Source: Microbulbifer pacificus
GTDB taxonomy: Bacteria; Pseudomonadota; Gammaproteobacteria; Pseudomonadales; Cellvibrionaceae
Direction of reading: 5' to 3'
DNA: 64,000 nt
Assembly: GCF_002959965.1 (NCBI RefSeq)
Contig: NZ_PREV01000026.1
Coordinates: 1,092,501-1,156,500, forward strand
Part shown: positions 25,924 to 34,293 of the stretch, piece after piece
Layout: every line of letters starts with the position of its first letter
How positions within the stretch are numbered: the stretch's first letter is position 1
Notes under the pieces: generated by a model
Told to the model about the DNA's origin: nothing
Databases searched by the model: none
Seen by the model: the letters and a program-made list of their open reading frames with translations, nothing else
Made by a program: the position numbers and the translations under genes

Positions 25924-26460
25924 TTAAGGGGCCGGGTTGAGGTCTATCAGAGACTCTAAAACTCTCACTTTCCCAAGAGTTTTAGCGTATTCCTCTCGGG
26001 TCTGGTCATACTGTCCCTGAATCCTAGATTTCAGGATCGGCTCTGCTTGGACAATAGCCTCATATTCCTCGAGAGCACCCGTTGCAGACAGCATATCTGT
26101 ACGATATTTGTTCAGCTTTTGTCTGAGGGTACGCACTACCTCAGCAGATAATGACTCTGCCCTCGCTATCGGGGCACCATTTGTGCCAGTACAAGTATTC
26201 GTCAGCGACTCCAATCGCGAATGATCTTTTATACAGTACTCGATCGGATGAGGCTGGCCAGTATTGATCCGCTCGACAGCTCCGCACTCTTCAAGCTTAC
26301 GTAGGTGTCGCTTCACTAGCTGACTGACTACTTTCTTTGGCTTGGAGGTATCGCCAACCAGCTCTTGATATGCATCCCTGAACCGGGGTACAGAAAAGGT
26401 CTCAAATCTCCCCGAACGTAGCAGGGAGACAATCTCGGGCTTTACCTTCAAGGCTTTCAT
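25924..26460 (-). CDS. Winged-helix plus coiled-coil protein, partner of the helicase
   Basis: A 178-residue protein from ATG at 26460 (MKALKVKPE). The frame is open to 26511, but that start would overlap the divergent regulator's leader. Residues about 5-85 look like a winged helix-turn-helix (FSVPRFRDAYQELV, KVVSQLVKRHLRKLEECGAVERINTG). After a linker, about 110-170 form a long charged helix or coiled coil (EVVRTLRQKLNKYRTDML, QGQYDQTREEYAKTLGKVRV). It could bind DNA and dock the helicase 5 bp downstream. No known family is recognised. Confidence 0.6.
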   Translation of the reverse strand: MKALKVKPEIVSLLRSGRFETFSVPRFRDAYQELVGDTSKPKKVVSQLVKRHLRKLEECGAVERINTGQPHPIEYCIKDHSRLESLTNTCTGTNGAPIARAESLSAEVVRTLRQKLNKYRTDMLSATGALEEYEAIVQAEPILKSRIQGQYDQTREEYAKTLGKVRVLESLIDLNPAP

Positions 26461-26518
26461 AATACATCTACGTGTCTCGAATTTCGCGCCATTGTACTTC
26501 GTCTCTAACATCGAGACA

Positions 26519-26782
26519 ATGAAGCGAACCCACTACTCATACGAACACGAGAAGCTCCGCGAATGGCTTAAACAGCAACGGGAGGAGCGGGGTTTGTCTA
26601 TCCGCGCAGCAGCTGACCTCGTAGGCCGACATCACTCGATCATTGGAAAGATTGAACAGGAGCGGAAGCGGATTGACATCGCGGAATTTGTAGAGTATTG
26701 CCTGGTGCTACAGGCAGACCCCCATGAGGGGGTCGATGTTTTGATAGAGGCCCTAACAAAAAGTAGAAGAAAGAAGAGCTAA
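26519..26782 (+). CDS. XRE-family helix-turn-helix regulator
   Basis: An 87-residue protein from ATG at 26519, preferred over the ATG at 26492 because the domain begins MKRTHYSYEHEKLREWLKQ. The HTH is QREERGLSIRAAADLVGRHH and SIIGKIEQERKRIDIAEFVE (about residues 18-60), typical of Cro/C1 repressors. It is divergent from the winged-helix/helicase operon, with 58 bp between starts, so it probably controls that operon and itself. Such regulators commonly guard defence and restriction loci. Confidence 0.85.
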   Translation: MKRTHYSYEHEKLREWLKQQREERGLSIRAAADLVGRHHSIIGKIEQERKRIDIAEFVEYCLVLQADPHEGVDVLIEALTKSRRKKS

Positions 26783-26792
26783 TGCGCCCAGG

Positions 26793-26820
26793 TGTAGTGG
26801 TCGACTCTTTTTGGCCACTG
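26793..26820 (+). repeat. Solo left end of an IS3-type element
   Basis: TGTAGTGGTCGACTCTTT followed by TTGGCCACTG matches the end at 10354-10380 except for one base. No transposase follows. It lies 10 bp after the XRE gene and about 80 bp before the recombinase operon's last gene. Confidence 0.75.
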
Positions 26821-26897
26821 AACTCTGAGTGATCTTCCCCCCGCTTTAACGGACACAGAATTTCTAGTCGATCCTCGCTGCTGAACCATCCCGATTG

Positions 26898-27287
26898 CTA
26901 CCTAAGCGATGAAACGGGTTGCTCTAACTTTTCCAGCGACACCCCGTGCATATCCGCATTGGCCTGCCAAATCACAAAACGTTGCAGGAGCTGTTGGTTC
27001 ACCGCTTGTAGCTGTTGCAGGGCTTTTGACAGCGCCTCAATCTGTTCGTTTGCCTTATGTATATCTTTGATCCAATCCGCCTTTTGAGTCGATTTTCTCA
27101 GCGCTGCCTTTCGGTCTTTGTAAGCCATATTAATAGCAGGAACTGCGGCCAGCGCCTGACGAGTGCGGCTGATACTTAGCTTGATCTTGCAGGCTTCCAC
27201 TAGCGACGGCCAAGTGAGCTTAGAGTCGGACCAGTTGTTGATAATTTTGATGATTTTAACCACGTCTTTGTCAGTTAGGTGCCCCAC
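26898..27287 (-). CDS. Small coiled-coil protein of the recombinase operon (TnpC-like position)
   Basis: A 129-residue protein from ATG at 27287, starting 2 bp after the stop of the third recombinase. The first 60 residues are helical and basic (KIIKIINNWSDSKLTWPS), with a possible small HTH (SRTRQALAAVP). About 75-110 is a heptad-rich coiled coil (NEQIEALSKALQQLQAVNQQ). Small coiled-coil proteins accompany multi-recombinase elements; Tn554 TnpC is the best-known case and affects orientation and efficiency of transposition. Similarity here is by position and shape only. It is the last gene of the four-gene operon. Confidence 0.65.
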   Translation of the reverse strand: MGHLTDKDVVKIIKIINNWSDSKLTWPSLVEACKIKLSISRTRQALAAVPAINMAYKDRKAALRKSTQKADWIKDIHKANEQIEALSKALQQLQAVNQQLLQRFVIWQANADMHGVSLEKLEQPVSSLR

Positions 27288-27289
27288 TG

Positions 27290-29470
27290 TTAATTCCCAA
27301 ACCGGTTGTTAAGTGCAATCAATTCATCGAGCGACGGCAAGGCTGTAGATTTTTTCTCAGCCTCGATTGTTTCGACCTCTATCAGGCCTGCCATAACGGC
27401 AGCATTATTGGTCAGATTCCAGCCATTGTCTCGGTTCCATACAATAGAGCCGTCCTCAAGCTCAGGGCTTTCCAGCAACGCAATGAGCGCATCACATTTA
27501 GCCAGGTCTTCCGCAGACTTCTTGATCCAAATTTCGGCCCCCAGAGCCCCCTCTGATTTCGCTTTTTCGGCCTTTTGGTGGGACTTGTTTATCGCCTCTC
27601 GCTCTCGCTTGAGGTTCGACAATTTCACATCATCCCCTTTTACACAGCCCAATAAACCGCAGGTAAGACAAGCGCCCATTTTTGGACAAGGAGACATTGC
27701 AAAGGAGTGCGCACATAGCCCAAGGTGAGTCTTGTGAATTAATCTGTCTGAATCGCCTTGCAGTTCGATGACGTCACTTAGCTTAAGTGGCTCGTTGGTT
27801 GTGATTTTCTCCAGCAGCTCAGTATTGCTGGTCTTAGTACCAGGGTGGAACTGAGCGACCCGCTGGGTCTTCTCTTCGATCGTCTCATGGTTGTAGACCG
27901 AGCCCATGCTGGTGCGCCCTGAAAAAGCGTCGATCAAAAACTGACTCAGCCCGGCACGGTGCATCTGTGTGTTCAGCTCATGGCGAAACGCATGTGAATT
28001 TACCGAGATCTCACCATATCCGTGGCGCTCGAAGATGCCTTCGGCACTGCCACGACCCCCAAGCTGTGCAGCCATGCGCGACTGGTTCGCAGCGATCTCC
28101 ACACCAAAATCTTTTGCCTTGCAGACCGCACTCCTGCTCACAAGCGCCCCTATACGAACGGTGAACAAAGCTTTGCTGAACTTGATGCGCTCCTTGCCGT
28201 CTTCGTAAGGCGTCGTGTACGGAAAATGCTTTGGCAGGTAGCGATCACGAACCAGCACGTTGAGCATGCCTAATGTGATTGGGGTGTCGTTAAAGGTTAG
28301 CGAGACCAAGCGCCCTTCTGAGAAGTTCCGCCTGCCCTTGCTCGTATCCCAGCCCTGCAAGATTTGATCAAGAATCGCGCAAGCGTTCTCGCTCAAAGTA
28401 TCGCGCTTCTTATTAAGCCTCTTCAGAAAGTCATTCTTAAATCTGGTTCGCGGAGTCCTCCCAGGTTCAATCTTAAGCGCCTGACATACCTCAGCATAGG
28501 TTAAAGGTTGATCGGACTCTTTGCTTGGCACGCCGTCATGTTTAGGAAATTGGTTGGGGTTATCTTCGAGCCACTGCGCGTACTCTCGAGCCTCCTTACA
28601 GATCGGCTCTAGCAAGCGCAATGCACGCTCGACTGCGGGCTCCATCCCCCGCACTACTGGCTTATGCATCCTCTTCTGCATCTTTTCGGCATAGCAGTGT
28701 AGGAACATGCGCTCATTACCGTCTGCGCCGATCTTGTGAAACACACAGTCGTGAGGCAGATCGGAAAGCTCACCGACGCGACTCGGCGCGCTTAACAACA
28801 AAACGCAAGCAGACGTCACAACGATGTCTAAAGGGTTCGTTTGTTTGTTGTTGAAAATCGTCCCCAGTGCTGTCAGAGACTCCCTACTGGGAAGCTTTTT
28901 CTCAGCATCTTTCTGCTGTTGCTTTAAGCTGCCTCGCTTAGGCCTCCGAACGGGGGAGACCCAACGAAAGTCTTCTTTGAGGAGCCTCTTTTCCCGCATG
29001 AGCGTGACTACCTGCCCTAGCCCAATGCTTGTCATGTAAGCGTTTTTCGGAGCATAGGTTTCGTTAAGGAAATCACAGGCGCGGTTACATACCGCAGCCG
29101 AAATCAACGTCGCATCGCATCCGTCGGTAAGCTCAACCAAGGCAGCCTCAAGCGCGCGCGCAGCGCCCAATATCGCATTGACGTTTTTGCGCAGTTGAAA
29201 ACACTTCCTTCGAACCACAAGCGCCTTCACAAAATCAACAAATTGCGCCTGCATTTCAATGGTTTTTTTTCCAGTGGAGCCCAATGCGGTGAAGGCAGAG
29301 CCAGAAATGCCGTGTGCGTGCCAGCTATTAGCCTCCCAAACGATTGTGTCGTAAACCTGACCGGCCTGAATGGCATGATTTATAATCGTTTTTGCCCACT
29401 GGATGAACTCGGCCAAATTCACTTGTGCGTCCTTCTGTGATTTAGGACTAAAATCTACAATGTTGCTCAC
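27290..29470 (-). CDS. Tyrosine recombinase, third of the trio, with Cys-rich C-terminal domain
   Basis: A 726-residue site-specific recombinase starting at GTG (29470), which overlaps the stop of the second recombinase (GTGTGA). An N-terminal DNA-binding half is followed by a catalytic domain with Arg in APSRVGELSDL, the HxxR motif HAFRHELNTQ, and the nucleophile candidate Tyr in GRTSMGSVYNHET. The C-terminal part has a cluster of cysteines (LCAHSFAMSPCPKMG, ACLTCGLLGC) likely to bind zinc, then a helical tail. It is longer than ordinary integrases (about 400). Together with its two upstream partners it forms a recombinase trio that probably moves the island as a unit. Confidence 0.88.
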   Translation of the reverse strand: MSNIVDFSPKSQKDAQVNLAEFIQWAKTIINHAIQAGQVYDTIVWEANSWHAHGISGSAFTALGSTGKKTIEMQAQFVDFVKALVVRRKCFQLRKNVNAILGAARALEAALVELTDGCDATLISAAVCNRACDFLNETYAPKNAYMTSIGLGQVVTLMREKRLLKEDFRWVSPVRRPKRGSLKQQQKDAEKKLPSRESLTALGTIFNNKQTNPLDIVVTSACVLLLSAPSRVGELSDLPHDCVFHKIGADGNERMFLHCYAEKMQKRMHKPVVRGMEPAVERALRLLEPICKEAREYAQWLEDNPNQFPKHDGVPSKESDQPLTYAEVCQALKIEPGRTPRTRFKNDFLKRLNKKRDTLSENACAILDQILQGWDTSKGRRNFSEGRLVSLTFNDTPITLGMLNVLVRDRYLPKHFPYTTPYEDGKERIKFSKALFTVRIGALVSRSAVCKAKDFGVEIAANQSRMAAQLGGRGSAEGIFERHGYGEISVNSHAFRHELNTQMHRAGLSQFLIDAFSGRTSMGSVYNHETIEEKTQRVAQFHPGTKTSNTELLEKITTNEPLKLSDVIELQGDSDRLIHKTHLGLCAHSFAMSPCPKMGACLTCGLLGCVKGDDVKLSNLKREREAINKSHQKAEKAKSEGALGAEIWIKKSAEDLAKCDALIALLESPELEDGSIVWNRDNGWNLTNNAAVMAGLIEVETIEAEKKSTALPSLDELIALNNRFGN

Positions 29471-31050
29471 ACTTCGCCCTTCCCATCAGACTCCCCAGCT
29501 TTAAGCGCCTTGCAATCCAAAATGACCTTTCGGCACGCCAGAATGGCTCGATCCCACAATACACCCGTGATCTTGTCTTCCGATATGGCTTGCGCGCGTC
29601 GCCCTTCCAGGTGCTCCAACGCTTCCCGATGGTTTCCGTCCAATAGCGGCTGAAACTTCGGGCAGGAATAACACGAATAGGGCACATCTAAGTGGCACAT
29701 TGCGTCGGAACCACACACGGCCAAATCCTCGATTTGGCGGTCAGCTTGCTCACCGTTGATCGCCTCGCCCCGATCCCTGACGATACGCCCCGTAAAGGCA
29801 TTAACCACCACCGCCAGGTGGTCGCTCATTTTCTCGTCGATTAGCTTCATCAGGTCGGCTGACACCTGACGGTACTTTCGGGTGGATCTGCCATCTTTTT
29901 GTAGCAGCGCGCTGGCAATCTCATACTCGGTACGCCCCTCGTTAGCGAGATCGGTACCAACCGTGTGGCGAAAGCGGTGTCCTTTGCTGATTATTAGGGG
30001 TTCTTTAGTGCGATGTGAAACGGGGAATCCCTCCATTGACTGCATGGATTTCAGCCATTTTATTGTTGTTCCTGCAGCGATGTGAAACCCCGGGCTAGGT
30101 GCCGCCTCCAGGTCTTTATGATTCGGTCGGTCAACCAGAACAGGCAGGTTGAAACCGCGTTTCTTATCGCGGTCGCGTTTCCGAGTAAAGATTGGGACAT
30201 TGCCAATTGCCGTATCCCAATCTGCTGAATCGGGATATTGCTTCTTGAGCGTTTCAAGGGTCACCTTGCGGTAGGCTTGAATGAGGTTGTAGTGCTCCTT
30301 GCTTAGGTTGAAAGTCTCCGATTTGCCTCGCCACTGAGCATCCCTATCTTTTTCCTTCGCATAAAATATGCGGATTTTGTGCTTACCGTCTTCCACAAAA
30401 AAGTCGTCAAACACCCACATCCGTTGCTGGACACCTCGCTGGCCGTAAATCAGAAGCAACAGTACATAGAGAAAACGCTCGAACGCTAACTCTCCAGCAC
30501 TAAACTGCTCATGAATCCACTGGTATAGCGTATCAGCTTCGGCCCTTGTCAGCGGGCCCTCTTCTGGATCGAGCCTCGTAATGACATCGCCTGACGACTG
30601 CTTTTTCCTGGGTGTATCGGTATACGCCTCCACCAAGGCTCTGCTGGGTTTGGAATCCAAATCCGATTCAGCCCAAAATCGGATGAAGCTTGCCAGGCCT
30701 GCAAACTCACTAGGAGTAGAGCGCCCCCTCAGACCGATTAAGTCATTTTGATTCAGCGGGTTCAGCCCGTCCTTTGCTCCGCGAGATAGGCAGTAAGTAA
30801 GCAGAACCACTGTGACCTGAGCGCGTTCAGACATGTAAAGCGCGAGTGCCGCCTGTAGCCAAGTCTGCATCTCGGGCATAACGCAAGCCACAGCGGCTTG
30901 CCAGTTCACGCTGGGCGCGGTCGGATCAGGCCGCCACATAGCCTCCGCAGGGATGAATGGCTTCCCGCACTTGGCAACTCGGGGCTCGGAGATCCATTGG
31001 CTGAACGACTCCTGCGTCGGACTGCAAAGCGCCGTTACCGAGATGCTCAT
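29467..31050 (-). CDS. Tyrosine recombinase, second of the trio, with zinc-finger-like C-terminus
   Basis: A 527-residue protein whose ATG at 31050 overlaps the upstream gene's stop (ATGA). The catalytic residues appear in IYGQRGVQQRMW (Arg), GHRFRHTVGTDLANEG (HxxR) and STRKYRQVS (Tyr). Downstream, VCGSDAMCHLDVPYSCYSC is a cysteine/histidine cluster resembling a zinc site, parallel to that in the third recombinase. The N-terminal 150 residues are a SAM-like DNA-binding region. In known elements with several recombinases (Tn554, RIT elements) all members are needed for movement. All key residues here are kept. Confidence 0.88.
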   Translation of the reverse strand: MSISVTALCSPTQESFSQWISEPRVAKCGKPFIPAEAMWRPDPTAPSVNWQAAVACVMPEMQTWLQAALALYMSERAQVTVVLLTYCLSRGAKDGLNPLNQNDLIGLRGRSTPSEFAGLASFIRFWAESDLDSKPSRALVEAYTDTPRKKQSSGDVITRLDPEEGPLTRAEADTLYQWIHEQFSAGELAFERFLYVLLLLIYGQRGVQQRMWVFDDFFVEDGKHKIRIFYAKEKDRDAQWRGKSETFNLSKEHYNLIQAYRKVTLETLKKQYPDSADWDTAIGNVPIFTRKRDRDKKRGFNLPVLVDRPNHKDLEAAPSPGFHIAAGTTIKWLKSMQSMEGFPVSHRTKEPLIISKGHRFRHTVGTDLANEGRTEYEIASALLQKDGRSTRKYRQVSADLMKLIDEKMSDHLAVVVNAFTGRIVRDRGEAINGEQADRQIEDLAVCGSDAMCHLDVPYSCYSCPKFQPLLDGNHREALEHLEGRRAQAISEDKITGVLWDRAILACRKVILDCKALKAGESDGKGEV

Positions 31051-32279
31051 AGGTCGGCCTCATTGATGCTGAATCGTTTAGCACGCCTCTGAATCGCTTT
31101 GTCCGCCTCTTCGCGCCAGAACTTCGCGCCATACAGCTCAGGCATCTTTGAATCAGGACTCCAGCCAAACATCCACGTCAATACCTTTTGAACCTTCGTG
31201 CTTCGGTCCTCGGGCGTCAAGATGTCCAACTCTTCTTTCATCGATGCCAAGAGGGTGTAAACACAGTCGTGCCGCAAAGTATGTGGGTGCACATCGTTCA
31301 ATTCTGGCGCCACTGTTTTTACGCGCGCCAGAACTTCGTTAAGCCCGTTTTCACTCAAGGCGACGCCCTCGCTTTTGCCATGAGAAACCAACAAAAACGG
31401 GTGTTTGCGCGCTGCCGACGCCTTGCCCTTACGCTCACGATATTTGCTCATGTAGTTCTCGATAGATCGCGCCAATTCATCAGGCATATGAATCTCACGC
31501 TCGTGTGTTTTGAATTGCGGCGCTGACGTTCGAGCGTCGATTCTCGGGTCTTCCAGGTCAACAACCTTTAACCTGCTATTCCAGGCGGAGATATCGCTCA
31601 CCTTCAGCAGAAGCATTTCTGAGCGCCTGAGCCCCATCGTCAGCCCCAACTCCAAGATGATGTAGTTACGCAATTTCAGTGCGTCACTAGAGAAGGGATT
31701 ATCTGGGCCTTCAGGGTGCATCACCTCACGAATTCGTTTGCGCTGGCTATCAGTCAGCCCTACTGCATCCTGAAGCTTTCGCCGCTTAAAGCTGGGCCGA
31801 TTCGCGTTGAGTTTTCTTTTCAGACGATTTTTAACATCGTCAATTGCCGAATGCTTGCTATCACGATCACCCGCCTTGTCATACAGAAACTCTATGTAGT
31901 TGCACACCACTTCAACACGCTGCTCAAAGTGCTTGCTGCTGACGTATTGATGCGCAGGACGTAACAAGCGGGCGCCCGCGTACTTTTGGGTCAGACTTGA
32001 TTTCGCCAGCCCCGCATCCGCAACAAATTGGGAAAGCTCCTCATCAGTGAGATAATCAGAACGTGGGCGAGATTGCAGGCGCGCAACCAAGTCGATGCTG
32101 TACGCATCAAGAAAATCCTGAAACATCGCCAAGTGTGCCAAGTATTTCGCTTGCGAGGTTACCTTACTCTGTAGTTGTTCCGCGGTAATCCAAAGATTGG
32201 GGTAGTAGAGCGGCATTCCATCGCGAACGAGCAACTTACGCCTGCGCTCGTACAGTGGTATTTCGATCACTTGAAGCAT
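31047..32279 (-). CDS. Tyrosine recombinase, first of the trio
   Basis: A 410-residue integrase from ATG at 32279, first gene of the operon. The catalytic domain has Arg in GLTMGLRRSEML (about 218), HxxR in HPHTLRHDCVY (His333, Arg336), Trp373 in the third motif FGWSPDS where many integrases have His, and Tyr383 in PELYGAKFW. The N-terminal half (to about 170) is the SAM-like core-binding domain. Overlapping stop/start with the second recombinase shows tight coupling. It faces away from ettA, with about 160 bp between that should contain the operon promoter and one end of the mobile element. Confidence 0.9.
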   Translation of the reverse strand: MLQVIEIPLYERRRKLLVRDGMPLYYPNLWITAEQLQSKVTSQAKYLAHLAMFQDFLDAYSIDLVARLQSRPRSDYLTDEELSQFVADAGLAKSSLTQKYAGARLLRPAHQYVSSKHFEQRVEVVCNYIEFLYDKAGDRDSKHSAIDDVKNRLKRKLNANRPSFKRRKLQDAVGLTDSQRKRIREVMHPEGPDNPFSSDALKLRNYIILELGLTMGLRRSEMLLLKVSDISAWNSRLKVVDLEDPRIDARTSAPQFKTHEREIHMPDELARSIENYMSKYRERKGKASAARKHPFLLVSHGKSEGVALSENGLNEVLARVKTVAPELNDVHPHTLRHDCVYTLLASMKEELDILTPEDRSTKVQKVLTWMFGWSPDSKMPELYGAKFWREEADKAIQRRAKRFSINEADL

Positions 32280-32440
32280 CCTATCCCCCCCCTTAAACTC
32301 TAAGCTCTAAACTTTACAAGTTCCACTATAGTGGGAAGGCGGCAGGCGTCAAGAGAAACTTTACACTTTAGGATGGTGTGTTTTGAGTCATTACGCTCGC
32401 CCTAAATTCCTAAAAAACTGCAACTAAGAGGCCATAGTAG
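32280..32440. promoter_or_regulatory. Divergent control region and likely element end between the recombinase trio and ettA
   Basis: It contains a perfect 12-bp palindrome CCACTATAGTGG (32323-32334), a run of nine C (32285-32293, minus-strand G run), and a direct repeat AAACTTTACA (32309-32318 and 32356-32365). The palindrome and repeats could be recombinase binding or crossover sites, or an operator for the trio. Composition changes to core-like after about 32,390. Confidence 0.45.
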
Positions 32441-34132
32441 ATGGCAAAACACAACGAACCTGGACAATCGGGCGGATACGTCTATACAATGCACCGCCTG
32501 GGCAAGGTTGTTCCTCCCAAGCGCGAAATTCTGAAAGATATTTCCCTGTCCTTCTTCCCCGGCGCCAAAATCGGCGTACTGGGCCTGAACGGCGCCGGCA
32601 AGTCCACCCTGCTGCGCATCATGGCCGGCGTGGATCAGGACTTTAACGGCGAGGCCCGCGCCATGCCCGGTATCAATGTCGGCTACCTGCCGCAGGAGCC
32701 GCAGCTGGATCCCGCCAAGAATGTGCGCGGTAACGTGGAAGACGGTATGCGCGAGGCCATCGATGCCCTCGCCGGCCTGGAGCAGGTCTACGCCGACTAC
32801 GCCGAGCCCGACGCGGATTTCGATGCGCTGGCGAAGAAGCAGCAGAAATTTGAAGACGTCATCCACGCCTGGGATGCCCATAACCTCGAGCACCGCCTCG
32901 AAGTCGCCGCCGACGCCCTGCGCCTGCCCCCGTGGGATGCGGATGTGAACAACCTGTCCGGTGGTGAGAAGCGCCGTGTGGCCCTGTGCCGCCTGCTGCT
33001 GTCACGCCCCGACATGCTGCTGTTGGATGAACCGACCAACCATCTGGACGCGGAATCCGTCTATTGGTTAGAACGCTTCCTGCACGACTTCGACGGCACG
33101 GTGGTGGCGATCACCCACGACCGCTACTTCCTCGACAACGTCGCCGGCTGGATTCTGGAGCTGGACCGTGGTCAGGGCATTCCCTGGGAGGGTAATTACA
33201 CCACCTGGCTGGAACAGAAAGAGAAGCGCCTTGAGCAGGAGCAGCGCGGTGAGCAGGCGCGCGCCAAGGCCATGCAAAAAGAACTGGAGTGGGCGCGCCA
33301 GAATCCGAAGGGTCGCCAGTCCAAGAGCAAGGCCCGCCTCGCCCGTCTCGAAGAAATGCAGTCCCAGGAATTCCAGGCCCGCAACGAGACCAACGAAATC
33401 TACATTCCGCCGGGTGAGCGCCTTGGCGACAACGTGATTGAATTTAACAACGTATCCAAGGGCTTCGGCGATCGCCTGCTGATCGACAACCTGTCGTTCC
33501 GCGTGCCCAAGGGCGCGATCGTCGGTATCGTCGGTGGTAACGGCGCGGGTAAATCCACGCTGTTCCGGATGATCAACGGTAAAGAGCAACCGGATTCCGG
33601 CGAAATCAAAATCGGTGAAACCGTACAGATCGCCAGCGTCGACCAGAGCCGTGAAAACCTCGACAACAACAAAACCGTGTGGGAATGCATTTCCGACGGC
33701 CACGACATTCTGAAGATCAACAACTACGAAGTGGGATCGCGCAACTATATCGGCCGCTTCAACTTCAAGGGCAGTGACCAGCAGAAACGCGTGGGCGAAC
33801 TCTCCGGTGGTGAGCGCGGCCGCCTGCACCTGGCCTACACCCTGAAACAGGGCGCCAACGTGCTGCTGCTGGACGAACCGTCCAACGACCTGGACATCGA
33901 AACCCTGCGCGCCCTGGAAGAAGCCCTGCTGAGCTTCCCCGGCTGCGCCATGGTGATCTCGCACGACCGCTGGTTCCTCGACCGCGTGGCGACCCACATC
34001 CTCGCCTACGAGGGCGACAGCAGTGTGGTGTTCTTTGAGGGTAACTACACCGAGTACCACGAGGATTTCGTGAAGCGCAATGGTGAAAATGCTACACCGC
34101 ACAGGATGCAGTACAAGAAGTTGAAAACCTGA
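32441..34132 (+). CDS. ettA: Energy-dependent translational throttle protein EttA (ABC-F ATPase)
   Basis: A 563-residue soluble ABC-F protein with two ATPase domains and no membrane part. Domain 1 has Walker A GLNGAGKST, signature LSGGEKRR and Walker B LLLDEPTNHLD. The inter-domain linker (about residues 240-330) is rich in charged residues (EQKEKRLEQEQRGEQARAKA). Domain 2 has GGNGAGKST, LSGGERGR and LLLDEPSNDLD. EttA binds the ribosomal E site and gates entry into elongation according to ATP/ADP. The start YVYTMHRLGKVVPPKR is family-typical; this protein has about 10 extra residues before it. A strong terminator follows. It marks the return to core genome beside the mobile element. Confidence 0.97.
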   Translation: MAKHNEPGQSGGYVYTMHRLGKVVPPKREILKDISLSFFPGAKIGVLGLNGAGKSTLLRIMAGVDQDFNGEARAMPGINVGYLPQEPQLDPAKNVRGNVEDGMREAIDALAGLEQVYADYAEPDADFDALAKKQQKFEDVIHAWDAHNLEHRLEVAADALRLPPWDADVNNLSGGEKRRVALCRLLLSRPDMLLLDEPTNHLDAESVYWLERFLHDFDGTVVAITHDRYFLDNVAGWILELDRGQGIPWEGNYTTWLEQKEKRLEQEQRGEQARAKAMQKELEWARQNPKGRQSKSKARLARLEEMQSQEFQARNETNEIYIPPGERLGDNVIEFNNVSKGFGDRLLIDNLSFRVPKGAIVGIVGGNGAGKSTLFRMINGKEQPDSGEIKIGETVQIASVDQSRENLDNNKTVWECISDGHDILKINNYEVGSRNYIGRFNFKGSDQQKRVGELSGGERGRLHLAYTLKQGANVLLLDEPSNDLDIETLRALEEALLSFPGCAMVISHDRWFLDRVATHILAYEGDSSVVFFEGNYTEYHEDFVKRNGENATPHRMQYKKLKT

Positions 34133-34180
34133 TTTTTAATCAGCAAATCAAAAATCAGAGCCCGCATATTGCGGGCGTTC
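34131..34180 (+). terminator. Terminator of ettA
   Basis: An inverted repeat TGATTTTT/AAAAATCA (34131-34158) is followed by a GC stem GCCCGC (34160-34165) with GCGGGC (34171-34176) and a T-rich run (GTTCTTTATT). Confidence 0.7.
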
Positions 34181-34195
34181 TTTATTCTGGCTTTT

Positions 34196-34224
34196 GAAAA
34201 AAAAGCCAACCCGAAGAGGTTGGC
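34196..34224 (-). terminator. Terminator of the TonB receptor gene (minus strand)
   Basis: GCCAACC (34205-34211) pairs with GGTTGGC (34218-34224) and is followed on the minus strand by eight T residues (34197-34204). Confidence 0.85.
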
Positions 34225-34293
34225 CAAAGTAAGAGAGGCTTTCCGATTGATCAAGCACAGGACTGAGCAATCGGATTTTTTATTTCAGTTAGC

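Noticed and set aside
33068..34102. 344-codon minus-strand frame
   Set aside because: Antisense shadow of ettA.
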